A stretch of 64,000 bases of DNA, taken from Mycolicibacterium rhodesiae. Lineage in GTDB: Bacteria > Actinomycetota > Actinomycetes > Mycobacteriales > Mycobacteriaceae. This document shows, one piece after another, positions 38,925 to 50,811 of the stretch. Every line of letters starts with the position of its first letter. Position 1 is the first letter of the stretch. Location of the stretch: contig NZ_MVIH01000007.1 of the NCBI RefSeq assembly GCF_002086695.1, positions 186,001 through 250,000 of the forward strand. Reading direction: 5' to 3'. The notes beneath the pieces were generated by a model. It was not told where the DNA came from. It saw only the letters and a list, made by a program, of their open reading frames with translations, and did no database searches. The position numbers and the translations under genes are program-made.

Positions 38925-40046
38925 CTACCGCGACGCGGGCCGGAACCCCTCTGCCGTCGCCACGAACACCTGACCAGCCGGGGGACTGCCGCACGCCCGC
39001 TCGCATCCCACGTAGTGAGCGTGGCCGCGGGGCAGGCGCGTGTCGTCTTCGAGCGCCACCCGGGCGGCCTCCGCGCGCACGTCGGCCCGCGACTTCTCAC
39101 ACCCCGGGCTGCCCACGCAGGCGCTGATGTCCAGCCACGGCGAGTTCTCGTCGAACACCAGGCCCATCGGCGCCAGTACTCGCAGCGCCGTGTCGGCCAC
39201 CCCTTCGTCCAGGTCGCAGACCAGCAGCGAGCGCCACGGCGTGACGATGACCGGCGCGTCGATCGCCGCCACGAACTCCGCTTGCCGGGATTGCAGGACG
39301 CCGAGGGGGATCGCTCCGCCCAGCGTCACCCGGCCGTCGTCCTGTGCGATCCAGCCGACTGGCGGGCGCAGCACAGGCGGATATTCCGCTCCGGGCACCG
39401 CCGTCGGGGAGAAACCCGCAAGCAGCGGCGACGGATCATCCAATTCGGCCACCCGCCAAGCGGTTCCGCGAATCTCGACGAATCGCCGCGCAATCGTGAT
39501 CAACGTCGGCACCGCGTCACCGGGGGCCACCCGCACCCCGGTGTCGCGGCCGGCCAGCAGCACCGCGACGCCATCAGCGTGCACGTGGACGCCGGCGTCG
39601 GCGGCCAATCCGGAGATGTCGCCGCGGCCGTCGTCGAGGCCGAACAGGAACCTGCCCGGTAAGCGAGCCAGCTCCGCATCGGCCTGAATGGCGAGATCCA
39701 GTTCGGTCACCCACGGCCGCACGTCGGCCACGCCGCCGACCCGACCGGACAGCGGCGAGGCGACGATATTGCGCACCCGTTCGTGTGTCGGCGAGGGCAG
39801 CAGACCGGCGGCGGCCGACGCGTCGGCGACCGCCGTCGTATCCCGTACCCCGCGGAGCTGCAGATTGCCGCGCGCCGTGAGTTCCAGAGTGCCGTTGCCG
39901 AACTCGACGGCCGTGTGCGCCAGCGCTTCCAACTGTCGTGCGGCGATCATCCCCCCGGGCAGCCGCAGGCGGGCCAGCGCGCCGTCCGCCGCCTGGTGCA
40001 CCTGCAGCGCACCCGGGCAGGCGTCGTCGTCACGCAAACGCTTCAC
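38925..40046 (-). CDS. cobG: Precorrin-3B synthase
   Basis: 373 residues from GTG 40046. Aerobic-pathway monooxygenase that makes precorrin-3B with O2, using a siroheme-class Fe-S fold. The nitrite/sulfite-reductase-like ferredoxin repeats are seen (PGGMIAARQLEALAHTA, LELTARGNLQLRGV), and the cluster cysteines are C310-x5-C316 and C348-x3-C352. Presence of cobG marks the pathway as oxygen-dependent. It begins with a TACGGT -10 six bases upstream, so it is leaderless and cannot carry a B12 riboswitch in its leader. Confidence 0.93.
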   Translation of the reverse strand: MKRLRDDDACPGALQVHQAADGALARLRLPGGMIAARQLEALAHTAVEFGNGTLELTARGNLQLRGVRDTTAVADASAAAGLLPSPTHERVRNIVASPLSGRVGGVADVRPWVTELDLAIQADAELARLPGRFLFGLDDGRGDISGLAADAGVHVHADGVAVLLAGRDTGVRVAPGDAVPTLITIARRFVEIRGTAWRVAELDDPSPLLAGFSPTAVPGAEYPPVLRPPVGWIAQDDGRVTLGGAIPLGVLQSRQAEFVAAIDAPVIVTPWRSLLVCDLDEGVADTALRVLAPMGLVFDENSPWLDISACVGSPGCEKSRADVRAEAARVALEDDTRLPRGHAHYVGCERACGSPPAGQVFVATAEGFRPASR

Positions 40047-40052
40047 CCGTCC

Positions 40053-40070
40053 ACCGTACGGGCGTATGTT
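40053..40070. promoter_or_regulatory. Two divergent -10 elements for cobG and the DUF4129 gene
   Basis: ACCGTA at 40053-40058 reads TACGGT on the minus strand, six bases before the cobG GTG. TATGTT at 40065-40070 is six bases before the plus-strand ATG 40077. Only 30 bases separate the two start codons, so each -35 region must lie inside the other gene. Confidence 0.6.
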
Positions 40071-40076
40071 CGGGCC

Positions 40077-41027
40077 ATGGCGACGGCTGCCGTACACCGG
40101 GCGGCCGCACTGATCGCGCTGGTCCTGTTGCTCGGTATCGCGTTGCGCGGGCACCTGCCGGATGCGCCGCGGTCGCCGCGGACCCAGCCGCCGACGAGCG
40201 GCACCGGCGGCCTGCTCGCACTTCTGACCCTGGTGCTCGCCTGCCTGCTGGTGATCATCGTCGCGATCGTGGCGAAGTTGCGCGATCCGCAGCGCGCCAA
40301 GCAGGCCGCGCGGACCCATGTCCCCGGCGGCGGTGGCGGGGTAGGTGTGCGACGAAGCTGGCGCTTCGTGCTGGTCGTCGCCGCCGCGCTACTGGCGTGG
40401 TTGATGGTGGCTGCACTGTTGGCCCAGCTGCGCCTGCCGCAGCTGAGTGGTGGTCCGCCACCGGCGCAGCCCGTCGCCACACCCACCGGCACCGCACCGC
40501 CCGGCCAGGCCGCCGCACCGTCGCCGCCACCGGAAAACGAACCCGCCGACCCGCTCTTCTGGTATCTGCTGGCGGCTTTCGCGGCCCTGCTGCTTGTCAC
40601 GCTCATCGGCGCGATCGTGCTGCGGGCTCGCGACCGACGGCGGGAGCCGGCGCCGCCGCCATCCGACGACACACCGCACGATGCGGCGCCGTCCGGACCC
40701 GGATCGCTCGCGCTGGCCGCCGAGCGCGGCCTGGCGGAAGTCGGCGACCTCAGCCGTGAACCGCGAGAGGCCATCATCGCGTGTTACGCGGCAATGGAAC
40801 ACGCACTGGCCAATGCCCCCGGCGCAGCCCCGCAGGAGTCGGACACCCCGTCGGAGGTGCTGGCGCGTGCCGTCGAGCATGAGGCGATCCACGCGGGCAG
40901 CGCCACCGAACTGGTCGCCCTGTTCGCCGAGGCCCGGTTCTCCACCCACGTGATGAACGAGGGACACCGCGAAACCGCCGAACGGGCGCTTCGCCTGGTC
41001 CTCGGCGAGCTGCGGAGCCCGGTGTGA
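40077..41027 (+). CDS. Multi-pass membrane protein with C-terminal DUF4129
   Basis: 316 residues. Three hydrophobic segments (VHRAAALIALVLLLGIAL; LLALLTLVLACLLVIIVAIV; FVLVVAAALLAWLMVAALL), a Pro-rich loop, another helix (FWYLLAAFAALLLVTLIGAI), then a cytosolic DUF4129 domain (AIIACYAAMEHALANA, LVALFAEARFSTHVM). DUF4129 proteins accompany MoxR and DUF58 genes. It starts a five-gene coupled run (each start overlaps the preceding stop) that ends just before cobN. Confidence 0.85.
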   Translation: MATAAVHRAAALIALVLLLGIALRGHLPDAPRSPRTQPPTSGTGGLLALLTLVLACLLVIIVAIVAKLRDPQRAKQAARTHVPGGGGGVGVRRSWRFVLVVAAALLAWLMVAALLAQLRLPQLSGGPPPAQPVATPTGTAPPGQAAAPSPPPENEPADPLFWYLLAAFAALLLVTLIGAIVLRARDRRREPAPPPSDDTPHDAAPSGPGSLALAAERGLAEVGDLSREPREAIIACYAAMEHALANAPGAAPQESDTPSEVLARAVEHEAIHAGSATELVALFAEARFSTHVMNEGHRETAERALRLVLGELRSPV

Positions 41028-41500
41028 TCCGGCTGGTGGGGGGCGGCCTGCTGCTGGTCGTGGCGGCGGAAGTGCTCGCGATCGTCCTGAGCGCCGGTCG
41101 GTGGATCATGCCGGTCGCGGGGCTCGCGGTAGCGGTGTTCCTCATCGCCGCCCGGCTGACTGTCGATGCGGCACAACGCCGTTCGGCGCCCGATCCACCG
41201 TCGGACGATCCCGCGGAAGCATTGTGGCGCTGGCGGTCGCGCACCGAATCGACGGTTCAGTGGGCGGATTCCACCCGGGAAGACTGGGACCGGCATCTGC
41301 GCCCGAAACTGGCCCGCGAGTTCGTGCTCGCCACCCGGCAACGGGATCCGGTGGCGCTCCAGGCGACCGGACGCATCGTGTTCGGCGACCAGTTGTGGCC
41401 CTGGGTTGATCCCAACAACGTCAAGCGAAACCGGAGCCGGGAGCCCGGACCCGGGTACGCCACCCTCGAGGAGATCCTGCGACGGATGGAAAACCTATGA
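41024..41500 (+). CDS. Small membrane-anchored protein of the MoxR-DUF58 module
   Basis: 158 residues from GTG 41024, overlapping the preceding stop. Two N-terminal hydrophobic segments (VGGGLLLVVAAEVLAIVLS; IMPVAGLAVAVFLIAAR) and a soluble, charged region (EALWRWRSRTESTVQWADST; DRHLRPKLAREFVLATRQR). Related proteins of unknown function occur next to mycobacterial moxR genes. No domain is assigned. Confidence 0.7.
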   Translation: MIRLVGGGLLLVVAAEVLAIVLSAGRWIMPVAGLAVAVFLIAARLTVDAAQRRSAPDPPSDDPAEALWRWRSRTESTVQWADSTREDWDRHLRPKLAREFVLATRQRDPVALQATGRIVFGDQLWPWVDPNNVKRNRSREPGPGYATLEEILRRMENL

Positions 41501-42459
41501 CCATGCCCGCCCCGGCGATGACCGCGTACTGCGAAGCGGTGCTCGACGAGATCGAGCAGGCGGTGGTCGGAAAACGCGCCGCCCTCACCCTGATCCTCAC
41601 CACCGTGCTCGCCGGCGGGCACGTGCTGATCGAGGATCTGCCCGGCATGGGCAAGACGCTGATCGCCCGATCGTTCGCGGCGGCCCTCGGCCTGAGATTC
41701 ACCCGCGTGCAGTTCACCCCGGACCTGCTGCCCGCCGACCTGTTGGGTTCGACGATCTACGACATGCAGTCCGGCCGCTTCGAGTTCCGCCCAGGCCCCA
41801 TCTTCACCAATCTGCTGATGGCAGACGAGATCAACCGCACACCACCCAAGACGCAGGCGGCGCTGCTGGAGGCGATGGCCGAACGGCAGGTCAGCATCGA
41901 CGGCCAAACCCACCGGCTGCCGGCCCCGTTCATCGTATTGGCCACCGACAACCCGATCGAGTACGAGGGCACCTACCCGTTGCCGGAAGCCCAGCTGGAT
42001 CGGTTCGCGGTGAAGGTGGCATTGAAGTATCTGTCCGAGACGGAGGAAGCGTCGATGTTGCGACGTCGCCTGGATCGCGGCTCCGCCGAGGCGACCGTCA
42101 ACCAGGTGGTGGACGCCGAAAATCTCTTGGCCATGCGCGAATTGGTGGAACAGGTGTCGGTGCACGACGACGTTCTGCGCTATGTGGTCTCGCTGGCGAC
42201 GGCCACCCGCAGTCATCCCCAGGTGGCTGTCGGCGCCAGTCCGCGCGCCGAACTCGACCTCGTCCAACTGGCTCGCGCCCGGGCTCTGGTGTCGGGCCGC
42301 GACTACGTGATCCCCGAAGACGTCAAGGCGCTGGCGGTCCCCGCGATCGCCCACCGGATCAGTCTGCGACCGGAAATGTGGGTCCGCAGCGTGCACGGAT
42401 CCGACGTCGTCGAACAACTTCTCCGACGCCTGCCGGTTCCCCGGGCAAGCGGACACTGA
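41497..42459 (+). CDS. MoxR-family AAA+ ATPase
   Basis: 320 residues. Walker A DLPGMGKT (47-54), the Walker B region LMADEINRTPPKTQAALLEAMAE, sensor 1 FIVLATDNPIEYEGTYPLPEAQLDRF, and the C-terminal helical lid. MoxR ATPases act as chaperone-like factors for maturation of metalloenzymes and cell-surface functions and work with DUF58/vWA partners. Coupled by ATGA to the gene before and by TGATG to the DUF58 gene after it. Confidence 0.93.
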   Translation: MTMPAPAMTAYCEAVLDEIEQAVVGKRAALTLILTTVLAGGHVLIEDLPGMGKTLIARSFAAALGLRFTRVQFTPDLLPADLLGSTIYDMQSGRFEFRPGPIFTNLLMADEINRTPPKTQAALLEAMAERQVSIDGQTHRLPAPFIVLATDNPIEYEGTYPLPEAQLDRFAVKVALKYLSETEEASMLRRRLDRGSAEATVNQVVDAENLLAMRELVEQVSVHDDVLRYVVSLATATRSHPQVAVGASPRAELDLVQLARARALVSGRDYVIPEDVKALAVPAIAHRISLRPEMWVRSVHGSDVVEQLLRRLPVPRASGH

Positions 42460-43700
42460 TGGACAGCACCCGTTCGGTTGATGCCGTATTGCATTGGCGG
42501 GCATCAGCATTGACGCGGGCGCTGGTGACCTGTGTCAGTGTGGCGCTGGCCGTGGCGGTGATCGCGTCGCGCTGGCAGCTGATCGCATTCGTGGCACCGA
42601 TGCTGGGGGTGCTCGCCTCGATCAGTTGGCAGCGCAGACCGGTGTCGGTGTCTGTCATCGGCCGCCCGGCGCTGACCCGGTGCTTCGAGAACGAGCCGGT
42701 ACAACTCAGCGCTGAGCTGAGCGAGGGCAGTGCCGGTGCAACATTGGCACTCGACGCGGTGCCCGGTCTGCAGACCGAGCCGATCACGGCGGACGGCAGG
42801 CGCGCGACGGTATCCGCCACGGCCGGGCGGTGGGGCCACTACCCGCTGCGAACCCGGCTCCGGCTCGACGCGGCCGGTGGACTGCTCACCGGCACCGCCA
42901 CCGTCGACGCGGCCGACCTGTTCGTCTTCCCGGTCGCGCCCCCGCAACCGACCGGCATTCCGCGTACCGAGCTGCCCGACCGGCTGGGCACCCACCTGAC
43001 CCGCCACATCGGTCCGGGCGTCGAGTTCGCCGAGATTCGCCCCTACCTGCCGGGGGATCAGCTCCGCACGGTCAATTGGGCGGTCAGCGCTCGTCGCGGC
43101 AGCTTGCACGTCACCGAACGGCTGACGGATCGGGCGGCCGACGTCGTGGTGCTCGTCGACATGAGTGCGCAACCCGCAGGCCCGGCCACCGCGGTCACCG
43201 AACGGGCGTTGCGCGGCGCGACACAGGTGGTGCAGACCGCGCTGCGCAATGGCGACCGGGCCGGCATCGTCGGGCTTGGGGGCCGCCGGCCACGCTGGCT
43301 CGGTGCCGATATCGGCCGGCGCCAGTTCTACCGGGTGCTCGACGCCGCACTCGGTGTGGGCAGCGAATATCAGCAGACCGCAGGCACTTTGGCGCCACGG
43401 GCGGCGGTCCCGCCGGGCGCCGTCGTGGTGGCGTTCTCGACGTTGCTCGACACCGAGTTCGCGCTGGCACTGATCGACCTGTGCAAACGCGGACACACGG
43501 TGGTGGCGGTCGACGTGCTCGAAGGTTGGCCCTTCGCCGACGACGACCAGCCGCTTCTGCAGCGGATGTGGGCGTTGCAGCGGTCGTCGATGTACCGCGA
43601 CATGCGGGTCATCGGCGTCGACGTGGTGCCGTGGCCGGCCGAGGTCACCCTGGACCAGGCGATGAGCCTGGTGCCCGACCGTGGCCGGCGGTCGTCGTGA
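42459..43700 (+). CDS. DUF58 domain protein (vWA-like), membrane anchored
   Basis: 413 residues. Two hydrophobic helices near residues 20-55, then an extracytoplasmic-like beta region, then DUF58 with the signature GDQLRTVNWAVSARRGSLHV (about 205-225) and a vWA-like stretch VVVLVDMSAQPAG. The usual metal-site DxSxS is only partly kept (D-M-S-A-Q), so metal binding is doubtful. Functional partner of the MoxR ATPase encoded immediately before. The frame is open upstream but that part runs over moxR. Confidence 0.88.
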   Translation: MDSTRSVDAVLHWRASALTRALVTCVSVALAVAVIASRWQLIAFVAPMLGVLASISWQRRPVSVSVIGRPALTRCFENEPVQLSAELSEGSAGATLALDAVPGLQTEPITADGRRATVSATAGRWGHYPLRTRLRLDAAGGLLTGTATVDAADLFVFPVAPPQPTGIPRTELPDRLGTHLTRHIGPGVEFAEIRPYLPGDQLRTVNWAVSARRGSLHVTERLTDRAADVVVLVDMSAQPAGPATAVTERALRGATQVVQTALRNGDRAGIVGLGGRRPRWLGADIGRRQFYRVLDAALGVGSEYQQTAGTLAPRAAVPPGAVVVAFSTLLDTEFALALIDLCKRGHTVVAVDVLEGWPFADDDQPLLQRMWALQRSSMYRDMRVIGVDVVPWPAEVTLDQAMSLVPDRGRRSS

Positions 43701-44167
43701 CGGCGCGGCGGCTGGTGGCCGCACTGTTCGCAGCGGCGATGACCGCGGCGGCGGCGGTCGGTGCCGATACCCGCGGCCTTGCCGCCGCCGCGGTGGGGCT
43801 GATCGTCACCCTCGCCGGGCTGTATGTCCGCGCCGCGGCGACGGTGGCCGTGCTGGCGGCGGTGGCCGCTCTCGTGCTGACCGAGCCGCACCCGATGCTG
43901 GCCGCGACGTCGGGGGTGTGCGCGGCGGCGTATCTGGTGTTGACGTACGCCACCCTCACCCGGGCGTCGGCGGTCGGGATCGCCGGCTTCGCCGCGGCAG
44001 GGGCGCTGGCCACCACGGTGCCCGTCGACCTGCCCTGGCTGCCGCTGGTGGCGCCGGTGGCCGTGGTCGCCGCCGTCGCGGTGGTGCTGAGCCCGTTCGT
44101 CGATGGGTTCGATGGTCTCGACGGGCGCCCGCGACGTCCACCGTTGCGCTGGCCACGATCCCTATAG
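43697..44167 (+). CDS. Small multi-pass membrane protein
   Basis: 156 residues from GTG 43697, overlapping the DUF58 stop. About four hydrophobic helices, very Ala/Val rich (AALFAAAMTAAAAVG; TVAVLAAVAALVLTEP; ASAVGIAGFAAAGALATTV; APVAVVAAVAVVLS) and a short basic tail. No recognised domain. Last gene of the MoxR module, 33 bases before cobN, so cobN may be read from the same mRNA. Confidence 0.7.
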   Translation: MTARRLVAALFAAAMTAAAAVGADTRGLAAAAVGLIVTLAGLYVRAAATVAVLAAVAALVLTEPHPMLAATSGVCAAAYLVLTYATLTRASAVGIAGFAAAGALATTVPVDLPWLPLVAPVAVVAAVAVVLSPFVDGFDGLDGRPRRPPLRWPRSL

Positions 44168-44200
44168 GGTGCGACCGCCGCCGTACGGTACGAATGGGGG

Positions 44201-47803
<3,603 letters not shown>

Positions 47804-47812
47804 GTTGTCCGC

Positions 47813-48193
47813 ATGGCACTCACATTCGCCGACGTGGTCCAGGCGAAATACATCACGCTGACCACATTCACCAAGGATGGCCGGCCCAAGCCCACCCCGG
47901 TCTGGGTCGTCCCGACCGGGGACACCGCGCTGGTGATCAGCGAGAAGAACGCGTGGAAGGTCAAGCGCATCCGCAACACCCCGCGGGTGACGGTGGCCAT
48001 CTGCGATATGCGGGGCAACGTCAAGAGTGAAGCCGTAGAGGCGGTCGCGAGCGTGCTCGACGAGTCGCAGACCGAACGCGTCTACCAGGCGATCGGCAAG
48101 CGCTACGGGATCGTCGGCCACGTCTTCAACTTCTTCAGCAAGCTGCGGGGCGGGACCAACCGCACGATCGGACTCGAATTGCGCGCTGCCTGA
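47813..48193 (+). CDS. PPOX-class F420-dependent oxidoreductase (Rv2061c-like)
   Basis: 126 residues. Split beta-barrel; FADVVQAKYITLTTFTKDG and WKVKRIRNTPRVTVAICDMRG are the consensus of the F420H2-dependent PPOX class, the latter lining the cofactor site. Probably a small cytosolic reductase; the substrate is not known. Leaderless start downstream of cobN, and about 45% similar by eye to the next gene. Confidence 0.87.
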   Translation: MALTFADVVQAKYITLTTFTKDGRPKPTPVWVVPTGDTALVISEKNAWKVKRIRNTPRVTVAICDMRGNVKSEAVEAVASVLDESQTERVYQAIGKRYGIVGHVFNFFSKLRGGTNRTIGLELRAA

Positions 48194-48234
48194 GGCGGAG
48201 GCTTCAAAAAGCCGGCTAACGGGAACAGTGACGC

Positions 48235-48630
48235 ATGGCAAACTCGGTGGCGAACCCCACCTTTCACGACGTCGCCCAGTCGAAGTACCTGCTGCTCACC
48301 ACGTTCACCAAGGACGGCAAGCCCAAGCCGACGGCAATCTGGGGCGTTCCCGACGGTGACCGGTTGCTGGTCATCACCGACCGGGTGTCCTGGAAGGTGA
48401 AGCGGATCCGCAACACGCCGCGAGTCACCATCGCGGCCAGCGGTTCACTCGGCAAGCCGAAGGGGCCGGCGGTCGAGGCCACCGCGCGGGTGCTGCCGGA
48501 CTCGGAGACCCGCGCCGTCTACAACAAGGTGCTGCGCCGCTACTGGCAGCACTCCTGGTGGTTCTATCTGCACAGCCTGGTCCGCGGCGGCATCGACAAG
48601 GTGCACGTCGCGCTCGAGATCACCGCGTAA
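48235..48630 (+). CDS. PPOX-class F420-dependent oxidoreductase, second copy
   Basis: 131 residues, a tandem paralog of the preceding gene (FHDVAQSKYLLLTTFTKDGK, WKVKRIRNTPRVTIAASGSL). The C-terminus is more aromatic (RYWQHSWWFYLHSLVRGGID), hinting at a different or membrane-near substrate. A short GGCTT-CAAA-AAGCC hairpin lies in the 41-base gap upstream. No clear SD sequence before the ATG. Confidence 0.85.
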   Translation: MANSVANPTFHDVAQSKYLLLTTFTKDGKPKPTAIWGVPDGDRLLVITDRVSWKVKRIRNTPRVTIAASGSLGKPKGPAVEATARVLPDSETRAVYNKVLRRYWQHSWWFYLHSLVRGGIDKVHVALEITA

Positions 48631-48695
48631 CCGAACTCTCAGGCTGCTATCAGCGGCAACCGGAACCCGACCGGTGCCCGAGTCGTTGCCAATGC

Positions 48696-49169
48696 ATGGT
48701 GATGCGGACGTTCTTGATCTACGCCGTGGTCGAGCTCGCGGTGCTGGCCGCCCTGACCTGGTCGGTGGGCATCGGCTGGACGCTCCTGATCCTGCTGGCG
48801 ACCTCGGTGATCGGTGTCGCGCTGGCGGGCTCGCAAGTCAAAAAGCAGATCCTCAAACTGCAGCGCACCCGCACCGACCCGCAGGGCGCGGTCGCCGACA
48901 GCATGCTCGTCGCACTCGGCACCGTCCTGATGTTCATCCCCGGCATCGTCTCCACCGCCGTCGGCGCGCTGATGCTGCTGCCTCCGACCCGTAGCGTGGT
49001 GCGCCCGCTGGCGGGAATGGTGCTCACCCGCGGCATCGCCCGCAGGGTCAGCGTCATCAACCTGACGGCGCCCGGCTACTCAGGCCGCGGGGATTACATC
49101 GACGGCGAGGTCGTCGAGGAACAGGTTCGAGCACCGGTCCACGACGCCAACATCGTCCGCCGGTACTGA
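48696..49169 (+). CDS. fxsA: FxsA family membrane protein
   Basis: 157 residues from ATG 48696; ATG 48702 is an alternative. Two to three hydrophobic segments (FLIYAVVELAVLAALTWSVG; WTLLILLATSVIGVALAG; LMFIPGIVSTAVGALMLLPP), the last being the FxsA hallmark (FIPGxxS...GxxLLLPP-like), then a soluble tail. FxsA proteins are small inner-membrane proteins named for phage F exclusion suppression; role in mycobacteria unknown. Confidence 0.86.
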   Translation: MVMRTFLIYAVVELAVLAALTWSVGIGWTLLILLATSVIGVALAGSQVKKQILKLQRTRTDPQGAVADSMLVALGTVLMFIPGIVSTAVGALMLLPPTRSVVRPLAGMVLTRGIARRVSVINLTAPGYSGRGDYIDGEVVEEQVRAPVHDANIVRRY

Positions 49170-49183
49170 CCCGCTGCGTCTGT

Positions 49184-49197
49184 CCCGCAGCTGCGGG
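49184..49197. promoter_or_regulatory. 14-bp perfect palindrome upstream of the amidohydrolase gene
   Basis: CCCGCAGCTGCGGG lies between the fxsA stop and the GTG of the next gene. It could be an operator or a short RNA hairpin, 16 bases before the start. No further evidence. Confidence 0.4.
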
Positions 49198-49212
49198 GGA
49201 GACTGACTGACC

Positions 49213-50811
49213 GTGACCACACTGCTGCTGGGCGGGCGCATCCACAGCCCGACGCACCCGGATGCCACGGCAATGGCGGTGCGCGACGGTGTCGTCGCAT
49301 GGCTGGGCAGCGACGAGGTCGGCCGATCCCAGTTCGCTGATGCGCAGACGATCGACCTCGACGGCGCGTTCGTTTCACCCGCCTTTGTCGACAGCCACAT
49401 CCATCTCACGTCGACGGGTCTGCTGATGACGGGGCTGGACCTGACGGCTGCGACCTCCAAACAGCACTGCTTGTCGCTGGTCGCCGAGCATGTCGCCGCC
49501 CATCCCGGCCAGCCGATCTGGGCTCACGGCTGGGACGACACCGGCTGGGCCCGTGACGAGGCACCCAGCACCGCGGACCTCGACGCCGTCGTCGGCGCGG
49601 TCCCGGCCTATCTTGCCCGCATCGACGTGCACTCGGCCGTGGCCTCGACCGGTTTGCGTGAACTGGTGGCGGGCCTGCCCGCCGTCGCCGGATATCACCC
49701 GCAGCGGCCGCTGTCGGCCGATGCCCACCACCTGGTCCGCTCAGAGGCCCGCCGCCTCCTGACCGTCCGTCAGCGCGCCGACGCCCGGCGTGCCGCGCTG
49801 GACGCGGTGGCGGCCGCGGGCATCGTCGCGGTCCACGAATGCGCCGGGCCGCAGATCGGCGGAGCCGACGACTGGCAGGAGCTGCGCGCGACCGAGCACG
49901 GCGTCGAGGTGGTCGGCTACTGGGGTGAGGCGGTATCCACCGCCGCGCAGGCAACCGCCCTGGTCGAGGCGACCGGCGCACGCGGGCTGGCAGGTGACCT
50001 GTTCGTCGACGGCGCACTGGGCTCGCACACCGCCTGGCTGTGCCATCCGTACGCCGACGCCGCGGGCACCACCGGCAACTGCTACCTCGAACCCGAGGCC
50101 GTCGCCGACCACCTGTTCGCCTGCACCGAGGCCGGCGTGACGGCCGGATTCCACGTCATCGGCGACGCGGCGGTGACCGCGGTCGTCGACGCGCTGACCC
50201 GGCTCGTCGACCGGTTCGGGGCACCCGCCGTCGCCCGCTGTGGGCACCGGATCGAACACGTGGAGATGGTCAACGCCGAGCAGGCGGCCACTCTGGGCCA
50301 GTGCGGCGTCACGGCCAGCATGCAGCCCAATTTCGACGCACTCTGGGGCGGGGTCGACGGAATGTACGCCCGCCGTCTCGGTATCGGCAGAGCAGCCGCG
50401 CTGAACCCGTTCTCGCTACTAGCATCGGCAGGCGTGCCTTTGGCGTTCGGCTCAGATGCCCCGGTGACCAGCATCGATCCCTGGGCGACGGTGCGTGCGG
50501 CCAGCAATCACCAGACCGAGGGCAGCTCGATTTCGGTCCGTGCGGCGTTCGCCGCCGCGACTCGCGGCGCGTGGCGGGCCGGCGGGGTGCGTGACGGTGT
50601 CAGCGGGACCCTGGTCCCGGGTGCGCCCGCGTCGTACGCGGTGTGGGAGCTCGGCGCCGGGGGCCTGGACGTGGCTGCTCCGGCCGACGGTGTGCAGCGC
50701 TGGTCCACCGACCCGCGCTCGCGGGTACCCGCGCTGCCCCGGTTGGCGCCCGGCGATCCGCTGCCGCGCTGCCGTCACACCGTGCACCGGGGTCTCGTGC
50801 TTCATGGCTAG
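49213..50811 (+). CDS. Amidohydrolase family protein (YtcJ-like)
   Basis: 532 residues from GTG. TIM-barrel metal hydrolase of the amidohydrolase superfamily: the metal pair HIH in [16 protein letters not shown] (about 55-70), [17 protein letters not shown] with a third His, [10 protein letters not shown] with a fourth, and [15 protein letters not shown] with the catalytic Asp near the C-terminus. YtcJ-like enzymes hydrolyse C-N bonds of uncertain substrates. The stop is 8 bases inside lnt, so the genes are coupled. Confidence 0.9.
   Translation: MTTLLLGGRIHSPTHPDATAMAVRDGVVAWLGSDEVGRSQFADAQTIDLDGAFVSPAFVDSHIHLTSTGLLMTGLDLTAATSKQHCLSLVAEHVAAHPGQPIWAHGWDDTGWARDEAPSTADLDAVVGAVPAYLARIDVHSAVASTGLRELVAGLPAVAGYHPQRPLSADAHHLVRSEARRLLTVRQRADARRAALDAVAAAGIVAVHECAGPQIGGADDWQELRATEHGVEVVGYWGEAVSTAAQATALVEATGARGLAGDLFVDGALGSHTAWLCHPYADAAGTTGNCYLEPEAVADHLFACTEAGVTAGFHVIGDAAVTAVVDALTRLVDRFGAPAVARCGHRIEHVEMVNAEQAATLGQCGVTASMQPNFDALWGGVDGMYARRLGIGRAAALNPFSLLASAGVPLAFGSDAPVTSIDPWATVRAASNHQTEGSSISVRAAFAAATRGAWRAGGVRDGVSGTLVPGAPASYAVWELGAGGLDVAAPADGVQRWSTDPRSRVPALPRLAPGDPLPRCRHTVHRGLVLHG

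Noticed and set aside
41166..42458. Upstream extension of the DUF58 frame
   Set aside because: It lies over moxR in another frame and has composition unlike a protein; the ATG at 42459 matches the moxR junction.
48200..48213. Terminator between the two split-barrel genes
   Set aside because: The hairpin has only five base pairs and no U-tract, and the genes are co-directional and close; not strong enough to call.
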